Source: a virus. From it: a stretch of DNA of 35,889 nt. Where the stretch lies: IMG/VR virus record IMGVR_UViG_3300034418_013486, positions 1-35,889 of that record, one strand, 5' to 3'. A program made the position numbers and the translations under genes. This document shows positions 7,927-15,459 of this stretch, piece after piece (within the stretch, counting starts at the first letter, position 1; each line of letters begins with the position of its first letter). A model generated the notes under the pieces. It was given only the letters and a program-made list of their open reading frames with translations. It did not search any database and had not been told where the DNA came from.

Positions 7927-9028
7927 TCAAAATAAAATCAAAATTATTTGTGATCAATTGTGTGACGATATAGAAGATCTATTGGATAGTTTAGAATTAG
8001 AATATAAAATGAATCATAGATTTGTTTCTATGAGCTGCCCAATACATGGCGGAGATAATGATAGTGCTGTTAACATATATCATGTAGGAGACACCTATAG
8101 AGGAAATTGGAAATGCCGAACACACAGATGTGAAGAAACATTTAAATCTTCTATCATAGGTTTTATTCGTGGAGTAATCTCTAATAGAAAATATAATTGG
8201 AACAAAACAGGAGACACGACATGCTCTTTTAAAGAGGCTTTAGAATATGCAACAAAATTTTTAGATGTTGAAATAAACAAAATAAAACTTCCCAAACATT
8301 ATAAAGATAAAAATACATTTATTAATAACGCAAAAATATTCACAAAAAGTACTAATAGTCATAAATATTCTATAACTAAAGATTTAATTCGAAAAAGCTT
8401 AAATATACCTAGTAAATATTTTATTGACAGAGGTTTTAGTTGCGATATACTAGATAAATATGATGTGGGAGACTGTCATAATGCATCTAAAGAAATGTAT
8501 AATAGGGCCGTTGTTCCTGTGTATGACATAGAGAACCGTTATATGGTAGGATGTACTGGCAGAAGTTTTTTTGAAAAGTGCTCAGAATGCAAATGCTATC
8601 ATGATGGGAATTGTCCAAAAAAAGAATACTTGTGGAAGTATAGCAAATGGAAACACAGCAATGGATTTAAAACTCAGGAACATCTTTATAATTTTTGGTA
8701 TGCAAAAGATTATATAACAGAAACAGGTTCCGTTATCATAGTTGAAAGTCCTGGTAATGTATGGAAACTAGAAGAATGCGGCATACATAATAGCGTAGCT
8801 ATATTCGGCACCAATCTCACAGACAGACAAAAAACCATATTGGATATGAGTGGAGCTATGAATATTATTGCTATAATGGATAATGACGAAGCTGGAATAA
8901 AAGCAGCAGAAAATATTAAAAACAAATGTAACAAAACCTATAATATTAGAAATATTACTATATCAAAAAACGATGTGGCGGACATGACTATTAACGAAAT
9001 TGAACAAGAAATAAAGGCTTTTATATGA
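7871..9028 (+). CDS. DnaG-type primase
   Basis: Makes RNA primers at the fork, likely with the overlapping helicase. A CHC2-like zinc site is formed by C56, H59 and C82-RTHR-C87. A second cysteine group (C237, C240, C242, C248) lies in the catalytic core. The Toprim domain shows the catalytic Glu in IIVESPGNV (E292) and the DxD in IMDNDEAG (D337, D339). At about 385 residues it is shorter than bacterial DnaG and lacks the C-terminal helicase-binding domain. Start choice is uncertain: ATG 7871 has GGGAG about 14 bases upstream; ATG 7886 and 7904 would shorten it without touching the zinc site. Its stop overlaps the dNMP kinase start by four bases. Confidence 0.88.
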   Translation: MTTHLMSKHPKMKKSTSFDQNKIKIICDQLCDDIEDLLDSLELEYKMNHRFVSMSCPIHGGDNDSAVNIYHVGDTYRGNWKCRTHRCEETFKSSIIGFIRGVISNRKYNWNKTGDTTCSFKEALEYATKFLDVEINKIKLPKHYKDKNTFINNAKIFTKSTNSHKYSITKDLIRKSLNIPSKYFIDRGFSCDILDKYDVGDCHNASKEMYNRAVVPVYDIENRYMVGCTGRSFFEKCSECKCYHDGNCPKKEYLWKYSKWKHSNGFKTQEHLYNFWYAKDYITETGSVIIVESPGNVWKLEECGIHNSVAIFGTNLTDRQKTILDMSGAMNIIAIMDNDEAGIKAAENIKNKCNKTYNIRNITISKNDVADMTINEIEQEIKAFI

Positions 9029-9621
9029 CAAAAATTATAGCATTTGCTGGAAGAAAACAATCTGGCAAAACCACTTCCGCAGAATTATTAGTAGATTACT
9101 ATAAATATGCGCTAAATATAGAAGAAGGCATAAAAATATATAACTTCGCAGATACTCTGAAAAGATTTTGTATAGACACATTAGAATTAACATATGATCA
9201 ATGCTATGGTTCTGATGAGCAAAAAAATGAACTTGTGGATTGTTATTGGGATAATGGTACACAAATGACTGCCAGAGAGGTTATGCAATTTGTTGGTACT
9301 GATGTTTTCCGTAAAATGAAAAATAATATTTGGTCAAATGCCACGATCAATCTGATCAATAAAGAAAAGCCCAAATTGGCCATAATAGCTGACTGTAGAT
9401 TTCCTAATGAAGTTGATGCTATTAAAAAATCTGGGGGATTTGTGATAAAATTAATGAGAAATCTGTTTAATTCTGATCATGATAGTGAAACAGCATTAGA
9501 CCTAAAAAACTATAACCATAAAAATTTTGATTTAGTTATATTCAATCAGAATTTATCTATAGAAGAAAAAAATCATGGCATAATCAATTTTGCCAAAAAG
9601 AAAGGATTACTACAATTATAA
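9025..9621 (+). CDS. Deoxynucleoside monophosphate kinase
   Basis: Phosphorylates dNMPs to dNDPs, complementing the ribonucleotide reductase in dNTP supply. The product has 198 residues; the P-loop GRKQSGKTT is at residues 9-17, and the segments TAREVMQFVGTDVFRKM, NIWSN and LAIIADCRFPNEVDAI are characteristic of phage dNMP kinases of the T4 gp1/T5 dnk type (the last carries the LID/acceptor-side Asp and Arg). Coupled to the primase by an ATGA overlap, with AAAGG upstream. Substrate range (which dNMPs) cannot be told from the sequence. Confidence 0.85.
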   Translation: MTKIIAFAGRKQSGKTTSAELLVDYYKYALNIEEGIKIYNFADTLKRFCIDTLELTYDQCYGSDEQKNELVDCYWDNGTQMTAREVMQFVGTDVFRKMKNNIWSNATINLINKEKPKLAIIADCRFPNEVDAIKKSGGFVIKLMRNLFNSDHDSETALDLKNYNHKNFDLVIFNQNLSIEEKNHGIINFAKKKGLLQL

Positions 9622-10649
9622 TTACATATTTTAGAAGTTCTTCCTACAATTGTCACTCAATGTGTGAGCAACAATATTTCATAGAATATGTTTTGGGATT
9701 GAGAGGACCTTCTAATAAAAAAGCAGATAAAGGTACCATAGTACATAAAGTGCTAGAAATATTGGCTTTTATTAAACAGACACAGCAGAACAATAAAAAA
9801 AGTTTTAATGACGACATAGTAGGTAAAATTAATGTTAATAATTATTCTATAGATTCTATTTTTGAAAAAACATATGCTCACTATATCAAAAATTCTATAC
9901 ATGAATGGACAGACCGAGATAAATCTGATTGTTTAAAATGGACAGAGAAAACTTTGGATTTTAATGATGGTATGTTTAATCCCTTAAAAAGAGAAATAGT
10001 GTGTCCAGAACAAAGGTTTGATTTTGTTATTGATAAGCCTTGGGCTAAATATAAATATGATACGGATGAAGGATTGCTGGAAGGAAAGTTAGCATTAAAG
10101 GGTACTATCGATTTAATAACAAAAATTGATGATAGTTTTTATGAGGTTATAGACTGGAAAACAGGCAAAAGATTAGATTGGGCAACAGGTAAAATAAAAA
10201 CCCAGGCAAGTCTAGAGAACGATCCTCAGCTGAGAATTTATCATTACGCTGTCAGTCATTTGTATCCGGATATAGATAACATCATGATTACTATAAATTT
10301 TATTAATGATGGAGGGCCGTTTTCTATATGTTTTCAAAAAAAAGACCTAATACAAACAGAGGATATGCTGAGGAAAAAATTTGAAAAAATCAAAAGCGTT
10401 AAAAGGCCATACTTGAATAAAAGTTGGAAATGTAGTAAATTATGTCATTTTGGCAAAACAACATTCGAAGACACTCTCATTAATCCGATAGAAGAATACA
10501 GAGATAATCAAACCACTAAGAATGGTGAAATTATGTCAAAATGCGAACAAATATGCCATGACATAGAGTTGCAGGGTATGGATTCTGTGATACAATCATA
10601 TAAGCACCCCGATCACACTTTTGGATTCTATAAACCTCCCGGAGAATAA
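9615..10649 (+). CDS. RecB/Cas4-like PD-(D/E)XK nuclease
   Basis: A nuclease of the RecB/Cas4-like superfamily. Counting from ATG 9660: H29 in GTIVHK, D151 in GTIDLI, D165-W-K167 in the VIDWKTGK strand, and the Q190-LRIY-194 motif of this superfamily; a Cys pair (KCSKLC) lies near the C-terminus. The coding frame is open upstream of ATG 9660 and reads ITYFRSSSYNCHSM, which is exactly the conserved N-terminal motif (S-x-S-...-C...Y-x-x-Y) of such nucleases. No ATG/GTG/TTG exists there, so an ATT start at 9615 (AAAGGA at 9601-9606, 8-base spacing), or ATA 9618/ATT 9621, is proposed. The gene ends directly before the polymerase ATG. Likely acts in recombination or end processing. Confidence 0.82.
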   Translation: MIITYFRSSSYNCHSMCEQQYFIEYVLGLRGPSNKKADKGTIVHKVLEILAFIKQTQQNNKKSFNDDIVGKINVNNYSIDSIFEKTYAHYIKNSIHEWTDRDKSDCLKWTEKTLDFNDGMFNPLKREIVCPEQRFDFVIDKPWAKYKYDTDEGLLEGKLALKGTIDLITKIDDSFYEVIDWKTGKRLDWATGKIKTQASLENDPQLRIYHYAVSHLYPDIDNIMITINFINDGGPFSICFQKKDLIQTEDMLRKKFEKIKSVKRPYLNKSWKCSKLCHFGKTTFEDTLINPIEEYRDNQTTKNGEIMSKCEQICHDIELQGMDSVIQSYKHPDHTFGFYKPPGE

Positions 10650-12536
10650 ATGTACACTCCATTACATGTTCATACCCATTATAGTTTACAGTTAGGACTG
10701 TCTAAACCTAGTGACATTGCCGCAAAATGTAAGCATTTTGGCATAAAGTCGTGTGCCATTACTGATAATGGTAATATTGCCGGAACAATTTCTTTTTATA
10801 AAGAGATGATCAAAAATGACATAAAGCCAATATTAGGATGTGAATTAAATATATGTACAGAAAATGCAGATATTAAAAATATAAACAACGATAAATTATC
10901 ACGCATTACTTTATTACCTAAAAATAATGATGGCTGGATCAATTTAATTGAAATAGTTTCAAAAACTAATTGCAAGGATTTTTTCTATCATAAACCAAGA
11001 ATAGACTTAGACAATCTAAAGAATATGGTTAAAGATCAAAATCTCATATGCATCACAGGATATTATAGATCTTCTTTATATGATATAATTTATCAAGAAA
11101 ATGAATTAATTGCCAATTGGGAAAGTTTAGCTATCAACCATATTGAAAGTATATCTAATATATTTGGCAAAGATAACGTGTTTATAGAGATACAAAGATT
11201 TAATGATTTTTGCTTAAATTTATCCGAACCGATAAGACAATTATCACAACAAAACAACTGGAAAAGAATAGCAGGAATAGATAGCTATTATTGTAATAGC
11301 GAAGATGCGATAGATCATAAAATACTATTATGTAGCGGATTAAAAACCACATTGCCAGAAATATCAAAAAAGATCATAAATAATATAGATACGGGCGTCA
11401 ATCACTTCTTCAACTCTGATCAATATTGCTTACTATCTAACGAAAAAATTTCTGAATTATACGACACAGAAGAGATTGATAATACGCGATTGGTAGATAA
11501 TTTATGTGAAAGCTTTTCGCCTCTTAATAAGCCAAATTTGCCAAGTTTTAAGTATCCTGATAATTATGAAAGCGATGCCGAATACTTAAAGCAGCTATGT
11601 AGAGATGGCTGGCGAAAAAAAATCAGTAACGTTATCGATAAGAATAAACAGCAAGAATATGTAGATAGAGTTAAATATGAACTAGAAATATTACAAGGTG
11701 CTAATTTATCTAGCTATTTTTTAATAGTCAGAGACATATTGGAATTTATTAAAAATAATAATTGGTTACACGGACCCGGTAGAGGAAGTGCCGCAGGATG
11801 TTTGGTGTCTTACCTCATTGGTATTACTAGTATAGACCCTATTAAATATAATTTATTATTTGAACGTTTTTATAATGCTGGTAGAAATACCAAAGACAGG
11901 GTTTCAATGCCAGATATTGATGTGGATGTTCCTATAGACAAGAGAGATATTATTATTAATTATATCAAAGATAAATATGGACATGAGAATGTAGCACAAA
12001 TGATTACTTTTACTACATTAAAGGGTAGAGGAGCATTAAAAGAAGTGCTGCGTGTTCATAACAATATTTCGTTCGAGGAAATGAACAACATTACCAAACA
12101 TATCCCAGACGAGGCCAAAATCGCAGATGAGCTGCAAGAAATAAAAGAAGAGGAAGGCACAGCCTCAATTATTAAATGGGCGCTAGAAAACAACCCAGAG
12201 AAGTTCAAGGAGTGGTGCGAAATAGACAGTTCTGGACAATTAACCGGCCCACTTGCCAAACGCTTTGAACAAGCTATTAGAATTGAAGGAACCAAGTTTC
12301 ATCAGTCCAAACATGCTGCTGGCATAGCGATATCTGCCACAGCGTTATCAAAAATATGTCCTATGATATTTGACACGAAAACAGAACAATTAATTTCTGG
12401 ACTAGAAATGAATGATCTAGAATCTTTAGGGGTAATAAAATTTGATATATTGGGAATCGCTTTATTGGATAAAATTATGTACATAAATGAATTAACCAAA
12501 AAAAATAACGGAGAAACTAAAAATGAAATTTTCTGA
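10650..12536 (+). CDS. dnaE: DNA polymerase III alpha, N-terminal half (PHP + palm)
   Basis: First half of a split family C replicative polymerase, 628 residues. The PHP domain begins at once (HVHTHYSL at 6-13, ITDNGNIAG at 37-45, GCEL at 63-66), with metal ligands apparently intact, unlike E. coli DnaE. The palm follows: GPGRGS at 375-380, PDIDVD with D422 and D424, and IKFDILGI with D599, matching the three catalytic Asp of E. coli (D401, D403, D555). HQSKHAAG is at 551-558. The frame ends 29 residues after D599, in the loop that leads to the fingers, with no intein-like sequence. Ribosome site GGAG at 10641-10644. It needs the product of 13393-14928 to be a complete polymerase. Confidence 0.93.
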   Translation: MYTPLHVHTHYSLQLGLSKPSDIAAKCKHFGIKSCAITDNGNIAGTISFYKEMIKNDIKPILGCELNICTENADIKNINNDKLSRITLLPKNNDGWINLIEIVSKTNCKDFFYHKPRIDLDNLKNMVKDQNLICITGYYRSSLYDIIYQENELIANWESLAINHIESISNIFGKDNVFIEIQRFNDFCLNLSEPIRQLSQQNNWKRIAGIDSYYCNSEDAIDHKILLCSGLKTTLPEISKKIINNIDTGVNHFFNSDQYCLLSNEKISELYDTEEIDNTRLVDNLCESFSPLNKPNLPSFKYPDNYESDAEYLKQLCRDGWRKKISNVIDKNKQQEYVDRVKYELEILQGANLSSYFLIVRDILEFIKNNNWLHGPGRGSAAGCLVSYLIGITSIDPIKYNLLFERFYNAGRNTKDRVSMPDIDVDVPIDKRDIIINYIKDKYGHENVAQMITFTTLKGRGALKEVLRVHNNISFEEMNNITKHIPDEAKIADELQEIKEEEGTASIIKWALENNPEKFKEWCEIDSSGQLTGPLAKRFEQAIRIEGTKFHQSKHAAGIAISATALSKICPMIFDTKTEQLISGLEMNDLESLGVIKFDILGIALLDKIMYINELTKKNNGETKNEIF

Positions 12537-12702
12537 ATTATCTGTTGGCGACCAGTTCAAATATAATGGGAAACTATATACCAAAACAGAACCTAAAAAA
12601 GTATCATGCTGTAAAACTCTTAATTCTGTTGATTTATCTAACAATAAACCAATTATGATAAAACCAACTCACGAAGTAGAAAAGGTGGAAAGTGCTAACT
12701 AA
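12523..12702 (+). CDS. 59-residue phage protein between polymerase halves
   Basis: A small gene starting at ATG 12523 with GGAG at 12510-12513. The product starts MKFSELSVGDQFKYNGKLYT, continues with K-E and a SCC motif (C29, C30), and ends in VEKVESAN. The start with GD-F-x-Y-x-G-x-x-Y-x-K reads like a small beta-barrel or SH3-like fold seen in short phage proteins of unknown function. It overlaps the N-terminal polymerase gene by 14 bases and the exonuclease gene by 11, so it is an integral part of the polymerase operon. Function unknown; whether it binds the polymerase halves or exonuclease is untested. Confidence 0.7.
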   Translation: MKFSELSVGDQFKYNGKLYTKTEPKKVSCCKTLNSVDLSNNKPIMIKPTHEVEKVESAN

Positions 12703-13396
12703 TAATATTTGCGTATTCGATTTTGAAACAGACGGTTCTAATCCGAACGAATGCAGTCCTGTTCAGCTATCAGCCGTTATGGTTGATTCTCAAAGATTGG
12801 AAATAATAGATAATTCAGAGTTTAACGTGTACTTAAAACCTGAAAAAATAGAAGATAATAAAAAAGCTAATATATCCATATATAATGATAGTGATATTTT
12901 AGATTGGCACGGTAAAATAAAACAAATTTCTAAAGAAGAAGTATTTGATAATTGGCTTAATTATCCAGATCAAAAGCATAGTTGGCAACAATTTGTATCC
13001 TATTTAGATAATTATCATAAACATTACAAAAAAGCTAAGACACAGTTTTCTGCCCCAATTGCGTGTGGCTACAATATAGTCAAATTTGATATGAAAATTG
13101 TGAACAGACTTAGTCAAAAATATGGCAATGTTAATAAAGAAAATAATACTAAATTATTTCATCCAAGGGATCAAATAGATTTAATGCTTATAACTTGGTT
13201 GTGGTTTGAAAGTTTATCTGACGTCAAATCTTTAGCTTTAGACAATCTAAGAGATTATTTAGGCATAGATAAGACAAATGCTCATGATGCAGTAAAGGAC
13301 GTTAAAGATTGCGCTAATATGCTTATAAGATTTCTAAAATTACACAGAAATTTGGTATCAAAAATAAAGTTCAGAAAGGCTTTTGCTAATCAGTGA
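12692..13396 (+). CDS. DEDDh 3'-5' proofreading exonuclease (epsilon-like)
   Basis: A 234-residue DnaQ-fold exonuclease, presumably the editing subunit for the split polymerase around it. Exo I motif VFDFETDG (D9, E11) is at the N-terminus, the Exo II Asp lies in YNIVKFDMKIV, and Exo III is NAHDAVKDVKDC with the His-x4-Asp spacing of the DEDDh class. The start is GTG at 12692, preceded by AGGTGGAAA, overlapping the small gene by 11 bases. Its own stop shares GTGA with the start of the second polymerase gene, so the two are translationally coupled. A Pol III epsilon role is inferred from location and family; a general DEDDh nuclease would be the alternative. Confidence 0.88.
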   Translation: MLTNNICVFDFETDGSNPNECSPVQLSAVMVDSQRLEIIDNSEFNVYLKPEKIEDNKKANISIYNDSDILDWHGKIKQISKEEVFDNWLNYPDQKHSWQQFVSYLDNYHKHYKKAKTQFSAPIACGYNIVKFDMKIVNRLSQKYGNVNKENNTKLFHPRDQIDLMLITWLWFESLSDVKSLALDNLRDYLGIDKTNAHDAVKDVKDCANMLIRFLKLHRNLVSKIKFRKAFANQ

Positions 13397-14928
13397 TAAA
13401 TTTCGAAGATATCAATCTTAATTGTCAAAAAACTTGGCATTTAATTGGTGAAGGAAATACCAAAGGAGTGTTTCAATTAGAGTCTAGATTGGGGCAAAGC
13501 ATGTCTAAAAAGCTAAAGCCACAAAACATAGAACAATTGGCTGCCTTAATTAGTATTTTACGTCCAGGATGTTTAGAAGCGGTTAGAGATGGCAAAACAG
13601 TAAGTAATCATTATATAGACAAAAAAAATAATGCAGAATCTGTTGATTATTTCCATATCGCTCTAGAGCCAATATTGTCTGAAACTTTTGGCGAAATGGT
13701 ATACCAAGAACAAGCTATGCAAATATGTCAACGTATTGCTGATTTTGATCTTTCAGAAGCTGACATGTTAAGAAAGGCTATTGGTAAAAAAAATCCAGCA
13801 GAAATGTCTAGAATTAAGTCTATCTTTATCGAAAAAAGCAAAACTTCTGGGATAGTAAATGAAAATGAAGCAGAGCAAATATTCGGATGGATTGAAAAAA
13901 GTCAAAGATACTCCTTTAATAAGAGTCACGCTATCAGCTATGCTTTTAATGCTTATGTGTCAGCCTATGCCAAGGCTCATCATACTATAGAATTTTTTAC
14001 GTCTTATTTAAGATTTGCTAAAGACAAAATAGACCCGATGAAAGAAATTAATGAATTAGTAAATAATGCTATCGAGTCTAATATAAAAATATATAGACCT
14101 GATTTTAGAAAAAACAATGCTGATTTTGAGCTAATAGATGACACAATATATTTTGGTTTAACTAATATCAAAGGGGTTGGTAAATCAGTATATGAAAAAA
14201 TACAAAAAATCATAACAGAAAATCAAATAGACATAAGTACAATAGATCATATTAATATAATCCTATTTATTATATTGGATAAAATAAATTCAACAGGAGC
14301 CAAAAACTTAATATCTGTTGGAGCATTTGATTACATGAAAATATCTAGAAAAAAATTACTCTTTTATTTAGACATTATAAGCAATCTCAGCAGCAGAGAA
14401 AAAAATATAATATTAGAAAATATAGATATCGAAAATAATCTTGATGAAATATTGGAAAAATTGCTACCGAATTTAAATAAAAACCGTAAGACCAAAATTT
14501 CTTCATTAATTAGCGCATTAAAAAATCCAGCATACAACTTGGAAGACGATTATGAATGGATATCTACGACAGAAAAGCGCTTATTGGGTGTGCCAATTAC
14601 TTGTTCGGTTATAGATGGCCGTAATACAGAATCGGCAAATTGTGATTGTCAAAGACTTAATAAAGATAAACTTTTACCAAAACATATCATATTAGCAGCA
14701 GAAATACATACAATAAACATTGTAAAGACAAAAAAGGGTAAGAATCCGGGCAAAGAAATGGCTTTCATCAAAATTAATGACGGTACAGGCTCTAGCGACA
14801 TAATCGCTTTTCCTGCGGAATTTGAGGATTTTAAACATTTACTATACGAAGAAAACACAGTAATGTTTAGCTTAGAGCAATCTAAAAATAAAGACTCAAC
14901 CTTTATTAAGAAGTGCTGGCAGATATAA
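13393..14928 (+). CDS. dnaE: DNA polymerase III alpha, C-terminal half (fingers, HhH, OB)
   Basis: Second half of the split polymerase, 511 residues, GTG start at 13393. Fingers motifs: GVFQLESR at 25-32, RPG at 57-59, VYQEQAMQI at 103-111, RKAIGKK at 127-133 and FNKSHAISYAF at 175-185. A helix-hairpin-helix is at TNIKGVGKS (257-265), and an OB fold ends the protein (IILAAEIHTI then AFIKINDGTGSSDIIAFP). It picks up where the first gene stops, so little or no sequence is missing: 628 + 511 = 1139 residues against 1160 for E. coli alpha. The C-terminal tau-binding domain beyond the OB fold is absent and no clear clamp-binding motif is visible. Confidence 0.92.
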   Translation: MINFEDINLNCQKTWHLIGEGNTKGVFQLESRLGQSMSKKLKPQNIEQLAALISILRPGCLEAVRDGKTVSNHYIDKKNNAESVDYFHIALEPILSETFGEMVYQEQAMQICQRIADFDLSEADMLRKAIGKKNPAEMSRIKSIFIEKSKTSGIVNENEAEQIFGWIEKSQRYSFNKSHAISYAFNAYVSAYAKAHHTIEFFTSYLRFAKDKIDPMKEINELVNNAIESNIKIYRPDFRKNNADFELIDDTIYFGLTNIKGVGKSVYEKIQKIITENQIDISTIDHINIILFIILDKINSTGAKNLISVGAFDYMKISRKKLLFYLDIISNLSSREKNIILENIDIENNLDEILEKLLPNLNKNRKTKISSLISALKNPAYNLEDDYEWISTTEKRLLGVPITCSVIDGRNTESANCDCQRLNKDKLLPKHIILAAEIHTINIVKTKKGKNPGKEMAFIKINDGTGSSDIIAFPAEFEDFKHLLYEENTVMFSLEQSKNKDSTFIKKCWQI

Positions 14929-14936
14929 AGCAAAAG

Positions 14937-14965
14937 TTGACACTCGTGGTGTCATCTGGTATAAT
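14937..14965 (+). promoter_or_regulatory. Consensus sigma70-type promoter of ssb
   Basis: TTGACA (14937-14942), a 17-base spacer, and TATAAT (14960-14965) preceded by TGG, which makes an extended -10 element. Both hexamers match the bacterial sigma70 consensus exactly. It lies in the only sizeable gap in the + strand operon, between the polymerase gene and ssb, so transcription would start about 14972 and run into ssb. Implies expression by host RNA polymerase. Confidence 0.88.
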
Positions 14966-15004
14966 AGATATAGTCAATTTGGTTTTATTTCTAAGGAGAA
15001 ACAT

Positions 15005-15394
15005 ATGAATTTAGTTATTTTGCGTGGAAATTTAGCTAGAGATCCGGAATTAAGGCATGTTAATATTAATTCTAGATCGACTGCTGTTGTAAATTTTACT
15101 GTTGCTACGTCAAGAGAATTTACTAAGCAAAACGGAGAAAAAGACAAAGTAACAACATTCGCTCAATGCGAAGCTTGGGACAGTGGAGCGGAAGCTATCG
15201 CTGAAACTTTGTCAAAGGGCGATTTAGTTATGATAGAAGGATCTTTAAGAAACGACAGTTGGGAAAAGGACGGGGTGAAAAGATCCACAATGAAAGTTAG
15301 AGTTAACAATTTTGCCAAATTAAATAGAGGTAAAAAAAATTCTAAACAAGAAGAAACCGTAGAAGATAAAGAAGAGGCTATAGCCGCTTTTTAA
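15005..15394 (+). CDS. ssb: Single-stranded DNA-binding protein
   Basis: A 129-residue SSB that coats ssDNA at the fork and in recombination. The OB-fold starts MNLVILRGNLARDPELR and shows VNFTVATSREF, a WDS segment, KGDLVMIEGSLR and SWEKDG, all typical of bacterial/phage SSB; the C-terminus is short and acidic, ending EEAIAAF, a plausible protein-interaction tip though not the DDDIPF of bacteria. Start ATG 15005 has AAGGAG at 14993-14998, a perfect ribosome site. It is flanked by its own strong promoter and a terminator, so it is probably expressed as a separate high-level unit. Confidence 0.94.
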   Translation: MNLVILRGNLARDPELRHVNINSRSTAVVNFTVATSREFTKQNGEKDKVTTFAQCEAWDSGAEAIAETLSKGDLVMIEGSLRNDSWEKDGVKRSTMKVRVNNFAKLNRGKKNSKQEETVEDKEEAIAAF

Positions 15395-15402
15395 TTAATT
15401 AT

Positions 15403-15447
15403 TGTAAACACAGAATCCCTGCTTGTCAGGGATTTTTGTGTTTTACA
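15403..15447 (+). terminator. Rho-independent terminator after ssb (long imperfect palindrome)
   Basis: AATCCCTG (15414-15421), a 5-base loop, CAGGGATT (15427-15434), followed by T-rich sequence. The pairing extends outward with small bulges to TGTAAA on the left and TTTACA on the right (15403-15447). It ends ssb transcription and, being nearly symmetrical, may work on both strands. It lies just before the glycosyltransferase ribosome site. Confidence 0.8.
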
Positions 15448-15459
15448 ACAGAGGAAACA

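Noticed and set aside
12500-13400. Frameshift or pseudogene of a single dnaE
   Set aside because: Two complete genes with sound starts lie between the halves, all catalytic residues are kept, and each junction is a neat overlap, so decay is unlikely.
13393-13500. Split intein as the explanation for the broken polymerase
   Set aside because: Neither half carries intein-like motifs at its junction, and the cyanobacterial intein site (around SFNKSHA in the second half) is intact and uninterrupted.
15436-15459. TTG start giving eight extra residues to the first glycosyltransferase
   Set aside because: The TTG falls in the terminator hairpin and has no ribosome site; ATG 15460 has GAGG five bases upstream.
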